Below are positions 10,600 through 21,779 of a stretch of DNA of 64,000 nt, piece after piece. Made by a program: the position numbers and the translations under genes. Within the stretch, counting starts at the first letter, position 1. Each line of letters begins with the position of its first letter. The DNA comes from Polydactylus sextarius (taxonomy: Eukaryota > Chordata > Actinopteri > Polynemidae). A model generated the notes under the pieces. That model was given only the letters and a program-made list of their open reading frames with translations, had not been told where the DNA came from and made no database searches. The stretch is from positions 19,817,001 to 19,881,000 of the forward strand of contig CM028918.1 in NCBI GenBank assembly GCA_016801845.1. The letters run 5' to 3'.

Positions 10600-11230
10600 G
10601 CGTCTCATTTTCTCACTTTTTTCCTCTTTTTCATCTTTTTACCTGAACTTTTTAACCGTCTGGTTTTGTTTTTGACCATGACAACCAGGGAAAAACCGCT
10701 GAGCTGTTGCTGATTGCTGCTCCGGTGATCAGCTGATGACACTGTGCTGCTTGAGGATGTGATCCAACAAGACATCCCTGATCCCGGTGGAGGAGAAAGG
10801 GATGCAGAGTAGAAGTAAAGCGCCGTGAGAAGAAAAAGATAATACAAACCATCAACACTGCCTGCAATTATGGGGAATGTATGATCTCTCCCCATACAAT
10901 GAAGAACTCATGGCGCTGACCAGCCTGCAGAGGGAGTATCTATGGGGAGAGCAGCATCATGTGTCTCTGAGACCTGTCAGTCGACAGAGAGGACGAGACT
11001 GACAAGAGGGAGGACGTGGTGATTGCAATGTTCATGGAGTAACCTGGGCATCATCAGTGTTACTGACCAGCTGCTCTAGACATTGAGCTGTTTGCTGTTA
11101 GTGTTTGGTCGTACTACATCCAGAGGAGTTCTTGCGAGTCATCATGATAACTCTCTGTCGGCTGACACTACAGCTACCTGTGAACTCTGTCATGTCCCAG
11201 CTGAAAACATCACTGAAAACATTTCTCCCA
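10600..11230. other. Stretch with no recognised gene
   Basis: Slightly higher in CG than its surroundings (for example near 10560-10600 and 10720-10820), but no exon with both splice borders or known motif is seen. Part of 10960-11230 may be old LINE sequence belonging to the tail that follows. Confidence 0.4.
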
Positions 11231-11405
11231 CAAGCCTTCCTTCCTTCTCTTTGGCTCAGCCTTGCACTTTCTTTCTTTCTTATACAAACTATTTATTTAT
11301 TTTCTATTTTTCATGATTTGTTTATGCTGTCAAAGAGAGAAATTTCCACTTGTGGGACAAATAAAAACATTCTATTCTATTCTGTTCTATTCTATTGTAT
11401 TACAA
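11230..11405 (+). mobile_element. LINE 3-prime tail with (TTCTA)n
   Basis: AAATTTCCACTTGTGGGACA followed by AATAAAAACATTCTATTCTA and several TTCTA-type units matches the typical 3-prime end of fish CR1/Rex-like LINEs (TTTCCC-GTGGGA-AATAAA then TATTC repeats). No intact coding region is attached. Confidence 0.65.
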
Positions 11406-12210
11406 CTGTGTGTGCAACCTCCACCTAATGCCAAGATAGACACGAGTAAACTATATGATACTGTTGCCAGGCAACAAAACAAACGACCAGATGTTGTTTT
11501 GTTGTTGTTGTTTTTTTTTTTTATTGTTGCTGGGGATTTTCACGTCTCTTTTCTCAAGACGGTGCTGCCCACATTTTACCTGAAGATTGATCTTCAAACA
11601 AAGACATGAAGAACTGTGGAGCAGGTAAATACAGAGCTGCTGCTTCCACCATATGCTGGGAACCAGAAGCCTAATCAGCCCCCTGAGGAGGGGCATTCAA
11701 AGGACTATGCTGGAATACAAAAACGTATTGATGATGATCAGCTGCAGTCTGCACTAACATATTCAACCGGTCACTAAAACACACTGCAGTTACCACCTGC
11801 CTGAAGACTACCACCATCATATCTGTACCTAAGACCTCTTCATTTACTGGTCTTAATGACAAGGACAGAGGATGACTCTTGTGTTTTCCCTGGTGGTCAG
11901 CTTCCCTCAGATAACAGCACCAGTGGACAATCAGAGTAACTGGAAACAAAAAAAAGCTTTCTTATGAGAGAATGATAGAAACAGTGACGTGTAACTTTAT
12001 ATAATAATAACAATCACAAAGACAGTGGCAGTGGCATTTCAAAAATAACCTTTATGGAAACAATATTCCATTATACAAGTATATTCTTGTTTATTCTATG
12101 ATGAACAGAAAAAAAGATCTTTGCCACTGAGGTGCCAACATCAACACACTTAGAAACTGTAACGCTAAGTTTCCTCATAGAGACAGTTAGTTGAGGCGTG
12201 AGGTGATTTT

Positions 12211-12368
12211 CAATTCAATTCAAGCTTAGTTGTACAGTGCCAAATCATAATGACAGCATGTCCCCACAGTGAGCAGCACTTAGTGACAATGGAGGAAAAA
12301 TAAACCTCAGAAGAGGAAGAAACTTCCAGAACCAGACTTAGAGTGAGCTCCATCTGTACCAGCCACAA
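12211..12368 (+). repeat. Degraded high-copy teleost repeat (CAATTCAATT family), 5-prime part
   Basis: Begins CAATTCAATTCAAGCTTAGT, then GCCAAATCATAATGACAGCA, GTGAGCAGCACTTAGTGACA, GAAGAAACTTCCAGAACCAG and CCATCTGTACC. This is the order seen in the very common fish repeat that starts CAATTCAATTTTATTTGTATAGCG and later reads GGAAGAAACCTCCAGCAGAA. Other fragments in this window are at 21531, 42060, 47061 and 58535. Confidence 0.8.
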
Positions 12369-12762
12369 AAATGTTATCTTATTTGTGGTCATGACTCAAA
12401 ATTTATGGGAACACAAACCAGCTTAAGCAGTGTAAGCAAACATGTCCTTAAATGTATCTGCAATGAATCCAAGCAGAATTTTTGATGTTATTAGTTTTGC
12501 TATTGTTAACTGAGGTGTTATATGGAAATTATATTTAAGGTGATTTGGTGACATTCTGGTAACAGCAGCTTTAACACCACATTGTGAATTCCTTAGTGGA
12601 AGTGACGCCCAAGAGTCAGAATTTGTGGTTATTTCACAGGATACAATGGAGGTAAAATCTAGAACATGTCAAACTAACTCAGAAGTGCCTGACAGGCCTC
12701 AAACTCTACACATTTAATACAGAACAAGTTCACTGTCAATTTACTAACAACTAACAACATAC

Positions 12763-12887
12763 TGTGCTCGTGTTGACTTGGTCATGGAGCTCTGGATGCA
12801 AACCCCAGTCACCACCCCCAAGGCATTTCTGCTCTCTTTAATGATTCCGTTCAACTCAGCCTTATTAAGGGCACAGCTCATCAGGGT
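12763..12887 (-). CDS. Internal exon of an unidentified minus-strand gene
   Basis: A 125-bp exon with a strong acceptor (TTTTATTTTCTCTTTCCCCAG) and donor ACA|GTATGT. Only one frame is open; the other two hit stops at once. It encodes 41 residues plus two bases: TLMSCALNKAELNGIIKESR, then NALGVVTGVCIQSSMTKSTR and Ala. The composition is soluble, with a likely amphipathic helix (NKAELNGIIKESRNAL) and no membrane segment. I do not recognise the protein, and it does not correspond to any part of PM20D2 known to me. It could belong to the next gene upstream on the same strand. No flanking exon of the same gene was found with confidence. Confidence 0.6.
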
Positions 12888-12889
12888 CT

Positions 12890-14395
12890 GGGGAAAGAGA
12901 AAAATAAAAACAATTAAAAAGATATGTTTTAAATACAATAATAAATGCAGTGCTTAAGCATATGCTGTCTCTGATAATCCAGTCAGAAATAATATGTCGG
13001 GCTGCTGCAGTTTAGGTGTATGAGAGTATCATTCCTATTGTTCTGGGTTGTTTTCCTAATTTGAGAGAAAGTATAATGCTGGTAATGATCACATGTAAGG
13101 CTGTCACACATAAGCTGTGTAAGATGGCTAGACCTTTTAATAAAGAAGTCACCAAGAAAAAAAAGCAAGCAACCTCTATATGTTGAAAATAACAAACCAA
13201 ACAATATGAGATAGTGGTTTTTTTTCTGTAATTATGAGAATATAATGAGACAGATTGTTTCCAAATTAGAACTCAAATAGTGATATAAAATAGAAACAAA
13301 CAACACTGCATTTTTAATATCTGTAAATGAATAAAGGAGCACTAATCACACCAATGATCCAATAATAAACAAATGTGAATTTGTGAATGTAATTTAAGCC
13401 CATCTCTGGAGTATTATACAATATGCAGGTGTCAGCTGTTCACTGTGTTTATGTTGTGTCATAACACATAATGAGTATAACATTTGCTAGTAATTGATTT
13501 AATAAAGAGCTAAGAATTCAGTTACTGACTCTCTAGTGAAATTATTAAGGATTTATTGGTTTTCATGGCAGCTTGTCTCCTCTCTCCCTGTCCACAATGC
13601 TACATGTGCTGTGCAAAAAGTAAAGTGCTGAATGGGGCATGTGGCTATAAGGTGTCAGTGCCTTTTGTGTAGGGTAGAAATGAGATTTGGCCTTTTTATG
13701 GTTTCATTCCAGAAGAGGAAACACAGTCTCTTATCTGTATCAGTGAAGAATAAATTGTGAAAACAAAACCAAATAATCAAAAGCCAAATGTACATAGGTA
13801 TCTGAACAGTGGACTGCAATGCATGAAATTCTTCTTGGAAACAAGCCGTGCATTTTTTAGATTTTTGAGATGTGAGAAGCACCGGTGCCTCAGTGAATAC
13901 CCAAAGAGGCGGAAGCCAGGCCAAAACTGTGAGTTAAGAGAGACTGTGTCAAATAAAGCATCTGGGGACTTTACACTCAGGCAGCACAGAGACAAAGCTC
14001 CTGTTTTTTTTCATCACCCAATTATCAAGGCAGAGAGCAGTGTAGAGAGGCTTGGTAAAAATAGCAGACCCCAGCTTGTTCTTCTAGGCCACCACAGTGC
14101 TCTCAGATTACTGCTCAGTGACAGCCGCCTGATTAAGTGTCTCTGTAGCTGGGCTTTTAAGAGACAGACAGAGAGATAGAAAAAAGTAAGAGTGTGAGAA
14201 CATTTGAATTTAAAATGAGTGTGGAGACAAATCAGAGGACCGAAAACAGCCAGGCATCATTCTGAGCATGAAAACAAGCAGCGCTGTTAGAGCAGCAAGA
14301 AAATCAGAACAAAGAACAGCAAGGTCCCCACTTTCTCAGGAGCCATGCATCATTTGCTTGTGGTGTGTTATACACTAAGGGCTAAACATCAAGTC
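12890..14395. other. No gene seen
   Basis: AT-rich DNA. A 140-codon plus-strand open frame at 13757-14179 overlaps opposite-strand frames, shows no known domain and lacks coding character. I regard it as chance. Confidence 0.5.
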
Positions 14396-14399
14396 TGCG

Positions 14400-14612
14400 G
14401 AGCATTTGTGGGACGTGCTGGAGAAGCCATCTTTCTGCAGGCCACACCCACAACACAGGAGCCAAACAATCTGCCAGCGTCTTGGTGTCAGACACTACAG
14501 GACACCTCCAGAGACATGTGTCCATGTCCTGACAGGTCCAAGCTGTTTTGGTGGAACAAGAAGAACCTCTTCAGCGGGTGGTTTGGATGCTGTGGCTGTT
14601 CAGTTGATAAAC
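14400..14612 (+). mobile_element. Tc1/mariner transposase C-terminal fragment (second family)
   Basis: Opens with EHLWDVLEKPSFCRPHPQ, where the Glu is the third catalytic residue of the DDE triad. It continues ICQRLGVRHYRTPPETCVHV and GPSCFGGTRRTSSAGGLDAV. This matches the C-terminal end of a distinct fish Tc1-like transposase type in which the chain ends with ALAAKGG-like sequence. Everything upstream of the Glu is missing, so it is a dead fragment, different from the one at 1440-1970. Confidence 0.75.
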
Positions 14613-15524
14613 CCATATCAATATTCTCCTACATCAACTCAAACCGTTGTGAACATACAGACATGACACTACATCCATCCATCCCAAATTGTTTAACTAA
14701 TGTTGGTTCAGTACAGTACTGACACTTTTATGGATTGTTAAAATGTATTAACTGCACCAAATTCACCACTATTCATCCAGTCATCACACAACTAATGTAA
14801 GATCTGCTGTTACTATGCAGTATAGATGGAAGGTTCTCTGTAAGTGAAGTGCTTTCTGACATAAAACACTATTGAAAAATGTGCATCCAAGTTTATTAAC
14901 ACTAACAATACTACCAGCTCTTGAAAACCTCCTGGGGTAAAGTAAGTTGATCAGTGAATAATTCTGCATTGAGCTCTGTGCTTATCTTCTTTAAGTACTG
15001 ATAAGGTTATACATCCACTTTAGGTTTTACTGTGCAACTGAAGCCGAGCTTAGCAAAGTTCATTGTTGCAGTCACAAGGCTGATAAACACTGAAATTCTA
15101 AAGATTCTTTCTCTTTCTCCATCCAACTTTATTTAGTGTTTTAAGAACATTGTGTGTGTTTATTCCAAAGAACTGCTGCAGGACCGACCCCAACTCTGAC
15201 AAACCGTGGATCAGTTGAGAAATGTAATCCATACTGCATGATCACTCCACTGTATTTACCTGAGGTGAAGCTGAGGGAAACAAACAGACCAGATACAACC
15301 TGCCAGAGCATCACACGGAACAAGAGACATTAGAGACTGAGGCTGAAGGTCCATCACTGTAGATTCTCTGCATATGTGTAAATGCCGACAACACACAATA
15401 GAATACAAGCAAAAGATTCTTGGAATCAAACAACAGCACTCGTGTAGGACACAGGCCACAGAGAGCGCACTAACACATCACTCTCTGTTATCAGCAGAGG
15501 TGAGCAGGGATCAAAGGATGAACC

Positions 15525-16115
15525 CACAGAAGGCTGCCGGCTCAGGCAACATCCCTGAGCATCCACTCAGGGTTTGTTCATCATAGCTGGCTGATGCATT
15601 CACAGATATCTTTAATGTGTTTCTCACTCAGGTCCTCATCTGCTCTAACACTGTATGGCAACATGAAGGTTTTTCAGCAGGTGATAAAGACTGCTCCGTT
15701 CATCCCATTACTACAGGACATTTACATCACCAGGATGCTCAGGAAGGACCACAACATAGTCAAGAACAACACACATCCATGACATGGTCACACTTCTGTC
15801 ATCAGGGAGATGTTACAGGAGTGTGAAATCAAGGACATTGATCATGAACATTACATCAAACACTGCACCCTACAGCCCCCAACACTCCTATTGACCGTTA
15901 CTCATCTGTTGCATAAATGGACAGAGCATTTTACACTTAAACTTGTTAAGATTCTTTGGCCTAATTGTTTTTTTCTTTAGCATATTTTTTGCTCTTCGTA
16001 CTTTTAAGTGTTATTCTAATGTATTATTGTTGTGTGTAAAGGGAGAACCGCAGTGTAAGAATTAAACTCTCTCTGAACCACTGTGTTTTTACTGTGCACA
16101 TGACAATAAACCTCT
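15525..16115 (+). mobile_element. Degraded LINE with RT-entry motif, C-terminus and tail
   Basis: NPQKAAGSGNIPEHPLRVCS, a stop, then LADAFTDIFNVFLTQV matches the segment just before the reverse-transcriptase core in fish LINEs (NPRKAAGPDNIPGRVLR-C---LA-VFTDIFN). Further on, LQDIYITRMLRKDHNIVKNN THP-like sequence (about 15715-15780) resembles the C-terminal LEDLY-RCLRKAH-IVKDPTHP motif. The intervening RT core is deleted. An untranslated tail with TGACAATAAACCTCTTCAAA closes it near 16110. Confidence 0.75.
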
Positions 16116-16119
16116 TCAA

Positions 16120-17840
16120 ACCTGAACGTTGAGCTTGTGTTTCTTCTGTAAATTACCTGTCATGAAGGAAACGCACGTCAGCGCACAAAACATTTTTCCT
16201 TCTGATCTATTCTTAAGTCCATTCACTTTACCTGCAGTGAGGTTTATGGCAAGCATCTTATTAGTTTTTCTTCTTTGGTGCTCCCTGATGTGCCTATTAG
16301 TACAGATATAAGCTCAGCCTCATTCAGTCACTGCAGTGCAGTAAAAACTGTGTAACTCCTAGTTGGGGTAGTTTTCAACATTGTTATTTTTATATATGGT
16401 TCAAGCACAGACAGGGAAATTTTACATTGTACATAGTATAAAGCTGAAATGCAGGTCTTGGTTAGCTTAGCATTTAAGCTATAAATGGAAGGCAATTAAA
16501 TTTCCAGGCTGAACTGAAAAACAGACTCAGTGCAATGTACTAAGCTTTTGAGCCTTAGAGGTACCTGTAGGTGTGTGACATTGTAAGAAGAGAGACTAAA
16601 TACGGGGCTGTGTTATGCCTGTACGTTGAGCAGGTAGGCATTAAAAGTTGCGTCTAAAAGAAGTCGGCTGTCAAGCCTCTTATATATCAATATACCACTC
16701 AATAAGATAGAAGGCCTTGAAACTAAAGGTGACCGAGAATTGTTGAAGAACGGTCGTCCACCCACATTCAGGAACATTTGAAAAGTTCTAGAAATTCTGA
16801 ACATTTCCTTTTTCATAGAAATTCCTCTTTTAGAAATGTCGCTAGAAAATGGCTCAATTTCAAAAACTGTTGTTTGTGACGTCAAATGTATCTCACTGAC
16901 CCCCCACTCTGATTCCCTCCCCTTCAAAGGTGATTAGCTGTAAAAAGATGGTCTGTCCTTGTTCCAAAGCCGGTGAAGTTACATTAATTTCCATGACAGT
17001 GAAGGAGCCAATCAGTGTCAAGTGTTTACATTTCATAAAGATGTTGTCAGTTAAGCCTAAAAAGATGCCAAATAGGTGTAAAATCACACATTTAAAATCC
17101 CTCACCCTAAAATATCTTTCTGAGAGGTTTTTATGAAGCTTCTGAGTCATTACACATCCAACCAACATTTTATTGTGTAAATGTCACATCACAGAACAAG
17201 GATCAAAAACCCTGTTCAACCGTTCTCTGTCACCTTTAAGATGATGAAAAAATCTAACACAAAAACTAATTATAACATATGTATTATTACAGTTTTTATG
17301 AGGATTCTTAATGGAACAGTAATTTTTGACCGGGAACACAAAATTGTTTAACATGAAATGAACACAACATGAGTGTTAAACATCAGCATCCACCCTACTT
17401 CACCTGTTATCAGACCATTGGCCAAATCTATCAAACCTAATCAATGATTTCAAAACAGGTTACAGAAACAAGATTTAGAGTTTGTGCCCGACATGAAGCA
17501 TTAAGGTGAACTATGTTTCCATATGAACCAGCTATTTAATTTACTTTTTTTTTTTTTTAGTAATTTTAGAGGTTTAGTGCTCAGGTGAAGCCTGATAGTG
17601 TCAACTCTATGTGATGGGCAGGTGAAACTGTGACCAGCATTTACACAGAGGTACATATCACTTCCTATATTCATAGATACATCTAATAAATTTCGGGACA
17701 CTTAAGTAAATATATTTTCCACCTCAAACATCTAGGAAGAACCAGTGATACAAAATTATTCTTTATAATATCAACAATTTTTAAAACACATTTTTGAAAC
17801 AAAATTAACAGTGAGGAAACTGAACGGGGGAGGCACTAAT
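16120..17840. other. No gene seen
   Basis: AT-rich DNA. Open frames near 16613-16927 and 16893-17168 on the minus strand carry no recognisable domains or splice context. A T-run lies near 17546-17558. Confidence 0.5.
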
Positions 17841-17844
17841 ATAT

Positions 17845-17855
17845 ATAACGTTATG

Positions 17856-17905
<50 letters not shown>

Positions 17906-17932
17906 TTTTACTAGTATTGAACATAACGTTAT
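17845..17932. repeat. (AT)n tract bounded by a perfect 14-bp inverted repeat
   Basis: The left arm ATAACGTTATGTTC (17845-17858) and right arm GAACATAACGTTAT (17919-17932) are exact reverse complements around a (TA)n tract of about 40 bp. Each arm itself contains the 10-bp palindrome ATAACGTTAT. It could extrude as a cruciform or be the termini of a tiny inverted-repeat element. Confidence 0.9.
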
Positions 17933-18369
17933 CACACACAGAAACGAGGAAGCACTTGCTTCAGAGAGATTTCAGTTCTGCAATATAATCTTCAATGCAA
18001 AGTTTTTAGTAAATTAAGAAAATAGAATCCATTAAAACAGACAACAGAGAGGACAGCAAGAGGGAAAAAAACAGAAAAGACTTCTGAAGACAGATGTGAT
18101 TGAAGTTGAAGGTACCCTCAATTCATAATCTCTCAGCTTTGTCTCCTTCAACTTTGCTGATTCAGACTCTGTCACTCAGAAACATACTGCTGATGGAGAG
18201 AAGAACCTCTTGGCAAGATGGTGCCATTTTACCTTCTAAACCTGGCAAACAAGAAAAACTTTGAGTCCAGCAAGAAGACTTTGAATGCAGGTACAGATTC
18301 TTGAGCATCATGACCTACTGGAAGGATGACTGAAACCTACCACGGAAAGGATGGAAATGTTCTCAGTGT

Positions 18370-18605
18370 CAATGTAAATGGTGAATGGGCTGCATTTAAT
18401 GGCACTTTTCTCACTTAAAACACTTTACACTACAGATCACATTTACACATATTCATGCAGGACCACTATACCTTTGTGCTTCTTCTAGGACAGTTACACA
18501 CCGATGGAACAGCCATCAGGAGCAAATTGCAGACTAGGGAAGCTGGGAACTGAACAGCTGACCTTCCAACTAGTGGACCTCTACCTTTTGAGTCACAGCT
18601 ACCTG
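18370..18605 (+). repeat. Degraded teleost dispersed repeat (AATGG-GCATTTA family)
   Basis: Shows AATGGTGAATGGGCTGCATT, CACTTTACACTACAGATCAC, CATCAGGAGCAAATTGCAGA, GGGAACTGAACAGCTGACCT and a closing CTACC--GAGTCACAGCTACC. This is the order of the common fish repeat that reads TAAATGGACTGCATTTATAT, CGCTTTACACTACA, CATCAGGAGCAATTTGGGGT and ACCTGAGCTACAG. A second copy is at 48832-49070. Confidence 0.8.
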
Positions 18606-19050
18606 AGGCAAAGGTCAATATTCAAGGTCAAGATTTCATAGGACCTTCATGCCCGAAATGACTGGTGAAACCAAATAAAACTTATCTACTGCACCAATAT
18701 GGGGGTGCTGTGATGAACTGTATTTATTTCGCTCATCACCTCAAGGATTCAGGAGCTGCACAGGTGATAGGATCTCCCATTCTCCCATTGCACCTCCTAG
18801 TTTATGAATTTTGTTCCCCTTACTCTCCAAACACTTTACCTGCAAAGAAGGTTAGTTGCCTTTCTGCCAGTGTTTACCATGTGACTTTTGATTTACCTTT
18901 TCAGTGAATAGCACTTTATTTCTACTCATGTGGATATTAATGTTTAAGATTGATTACAAATATAACTCTTATCTAATTTACTAAACAGAGTTATGATACT
19001 GTTTTTCAGTCCTATCCTCATCTGAATTATTAGTATTGGTACGGATGTAA

Positions 19051-19250
19051 CAGAGGTGGGAATGTCTTCAGAAAGTAAAAGTCCTGCCATGTATTGTTGA
19101 TACCTGTACACTTAACACAGGCGATCTCACTTATTAACTGATCTACCTGTCTGAAGAGTTGTGCTAATTATAAGCAGATGGTTCATGTGATTGGTTATAG
19201 CAGGAATGTGGCAGGACTTTTACTTTCTGAGGCCGGACATTCCCATTCCC
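19051..19250. mobile_element. Non-autonomous DNA transposon (MITE), hAT-like ends
   Basis: Terminal inverted repeats of about 35 bp. The left end (19055-19090) reads GGTGGGAATGTCTTCAGAAA then GTAAAAGTCCTGCCAT. The inverted right end (19209-19244) reads TGGGAATGTCCGGCCTCAGA then AAGTAAAAGTCCTGCCA. The roughly 120-bp interior has no coding capacity. The left terminus CAGAGGTGGG resembles the CAGAGGTGGG start of many fish hAT-type MITEs, so hAT is the most likely superfamily. An 8-bp target duplication is not obvious. Confidence 0.85.
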
Positions 19251-19254
19251 TAAT

Positions 19255-21530
19255 ACAATTTGATATAATTTGATAATTTGAGCTGACAATGACCAGGCAT
19301 AAAGAGCTGATATACAGGTTGAGGTGATGAGAGAACTATCAACAAAGGGACTAATAAAGGAAGTCCAGTGAATATAGGTGACAAATCAGTGGGTATTGGG
19401 TACAGGAAGAAAGTCTGGGGACATCTTGTGGCAGGTCTGATGGGGACAACATGAAGAAACTTAGCCAAAGACTGAAGGGAATGAGGACACAATAACACTT
19501 CTATTACATAGAGTTGGGTTATGGGATGGTAAATAAAGGTCCATCATTTACAGTAGCTAAATGTGAGTTAGCTTTTTTGTTACTGGCCTTGGTGCACATT
19601 TCTGAATTTATTTCCAAATTTAGAAATACACAGATTGCATCATTGCATTCCATGTTCCTATTATGGTCATAGAAGACATGTTTCCAGCGTGGGAGGATTA
19701 CATCAACTAGTCCGACAGTGATGTCAGCCACTTGTACATTTCTACCTGTCAAGTTTTGTGCCATGTCTCCCCACCACCCTAACACACAAACTGTCTCACA
19801 CACAGTAATTCACTGAACAATATCAGCAGTCCTCTATCAATTTATCAGACCTCAGACAGTCGATAAAGTCCAGCTTGCAGTGGCAGAGCACCGAGGTTGA
19901 TGAAAAATGAGGTGATAAAAAGGTCTATCTGGAAAGTGGGTCAGCCTGCTCCAGACCACAGAGGTTAGTACATCTGATGGTCCACACCACTGATAGGGCT
20001 CGTAATTAATGGACCTGTCAGCTTAATGCTGTGTGAGAGATTTATACAGAACTAATCTCTCTGTAAACGATCCAGCACTTTACCTAAAGCTCACACTCAA
20101 ACTGCTGCGTGGTTTTTCACAACCAGTCAACTCAGGGGGCTACTCATTCCCTTTTGCTTTGTCGTTTATGTCAGCTCTTGGGTCTGTGTGATTTGTAATG
20201 AAAAATTTTGAGAGTGCATTCATGCTAAAACATCTCTAAAAGGCGGTGCCATTTAAAGTGCTTTTAAACATAAACCTGAAAAAAAAATAATGGGCTGCTG
20301 AAAATAGTTGCCAACAAATGGACTAGATTCTGCTTTTTGAGGGTTGTTGCTAAAACCACAGAGAGCAACTGTTACTGGAAAGCACTGAAACCCTAACAAA
20401 ATAAAATAAAACTAACCGTTCTTAAAGATATATATTATCATTTGTGTTTAATAGGTTCAGACTGAAGTAATAGACAAGGTAGAGAAGTCATAAAGTACTT
20501 AGACTAACATGGTAGTGCGGGACTTTTCATGGCATTTGTCCACATAGATGCTTTAATATAAAAGAAAATGCAGACCATAAAAATGGGTTCATCAATATCT
20601 CAGTAATAGAACTGTCAGTCAGCAGGTGGTGTAGACTGAAATCTCAAAAACACAGTGGGCCTTTAATTATTGTTCCAGTTGAAACATTTTGCTCAGTGTA
20701 CAAGGATTTCCAGCAGCTTGCTCAGGCCCCTGTGGTCAGTTAATGACCTGATTTAGTTGTAATTACAGGAACAAATTAGCTAAGTGCAAATCCAGTGTCT
20801 GACCCTGGAACATGTGTCTGCCCACCACATTAACCTCTCGTTCCTTCCAGCCACTGATCCACTGCTTCTCAGCTGTAAAGGCTAATAGATCAACTTAATC
20901 TGTTTTCAACAGTAAGGGGGTGGAGGTGTCCAGGGTCACCTTCGTTAGGTTTAGATAGGAGGCACAAACAGGAGGAAACCAGACAGTGTTATATCGAGGC
21001 TTATTTGAAATTTCCTGTGTAACAATGGAAAACAGTAATAAAGAAAAAAACCCATAGATGTTCTCTCTAAGGACTGTGTTTCCTCCTTTGCTGTCAGGGG
21101 ACTTGTTTATTGCATGGCTTTCTCTGGGGTCCAGGACCTGTGAAATATTGAGGGAGGAAGAGAAGCTGAGAGAAGAATCAAACTATCGAAGATAAAGCCC
21201 AGTCCACAACTGGCTCAACTGGAACGTCAACTTTAGACTCTCATTGATTGTGTGTAATTATTTGTATTTGTCAATTCACTGTCAGACTCTGTATATGTTG
21301 AACCAGGTGTTTAAGTCTGGTTATTGTTGTTGCCATACTGAGATTACCACCACGATGTGTAGAATAGATGCTTCTCTTTGATTTAAGATTAAATCTGTAG
21401 TTGTATCTAGATAATGATTATTTGATAGCATGATTAAATTTTTAATAGTAAATAATACTACTATACTCTTTTTACTACAATTCTGTACTAATACTCTTTT
21501 TCCATGACACCAACACAAACTTATACATTC
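19255..21530. other. No gene seen
   Basis: AT-rich DNA with no exon that has both splice borders and recognisable coding. The 94-codon minus-strand frame at 19519-19803 matches nothing I know. Confidence 0.5.
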
Positions 21531-21775
21531 GATTCAATGTCATTTGTATAACGACAAATCATAACATACATATATGTCGAGGCACTTTACAAAGTCCAGT
21601 TGGTTGAAACCTTGTAATATGAAGAAGATGAAGGAAATGGTTCCCACAGTGAGCAGACCTGATGACAGTGGAGAGGACAAACTTGCTGTAACTGAAAAAA
21701 ACCTGTGGGTGGTCATCATAGAGGAGCAAAAGAATGTGTTACAATCAAAACTCATCACACTGACTGTCCCTCTAT
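21531..21775 (+). repeat. Degraded high-copy teleost repeat (CAATTCAATT family)
   Basis: CATTTGTATAACGACAAATC, GTCGAGGCACTTTACAAAGT, TTCCCACAGTGAGCAGACCT, GACAGTGGAGAGGACAAACT and a final GAGGAGCAAAAGAATG follow the order of the repeat described at 12211, though strongly diverged. Confidence 0.7.
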
Positions 21776-21779
21776 GAAG

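Noticed and set aside
13757..14179. 140-codon plus-strand open frame
   Set aside because: No known motif, overlaps opposite-strand frames, no splice or start support; consistent with chance in AT-rich DNA.
19519..19803. 94-codon minus-strand frame
   Set aside because: No recognisable domain; not supported by splice sites.
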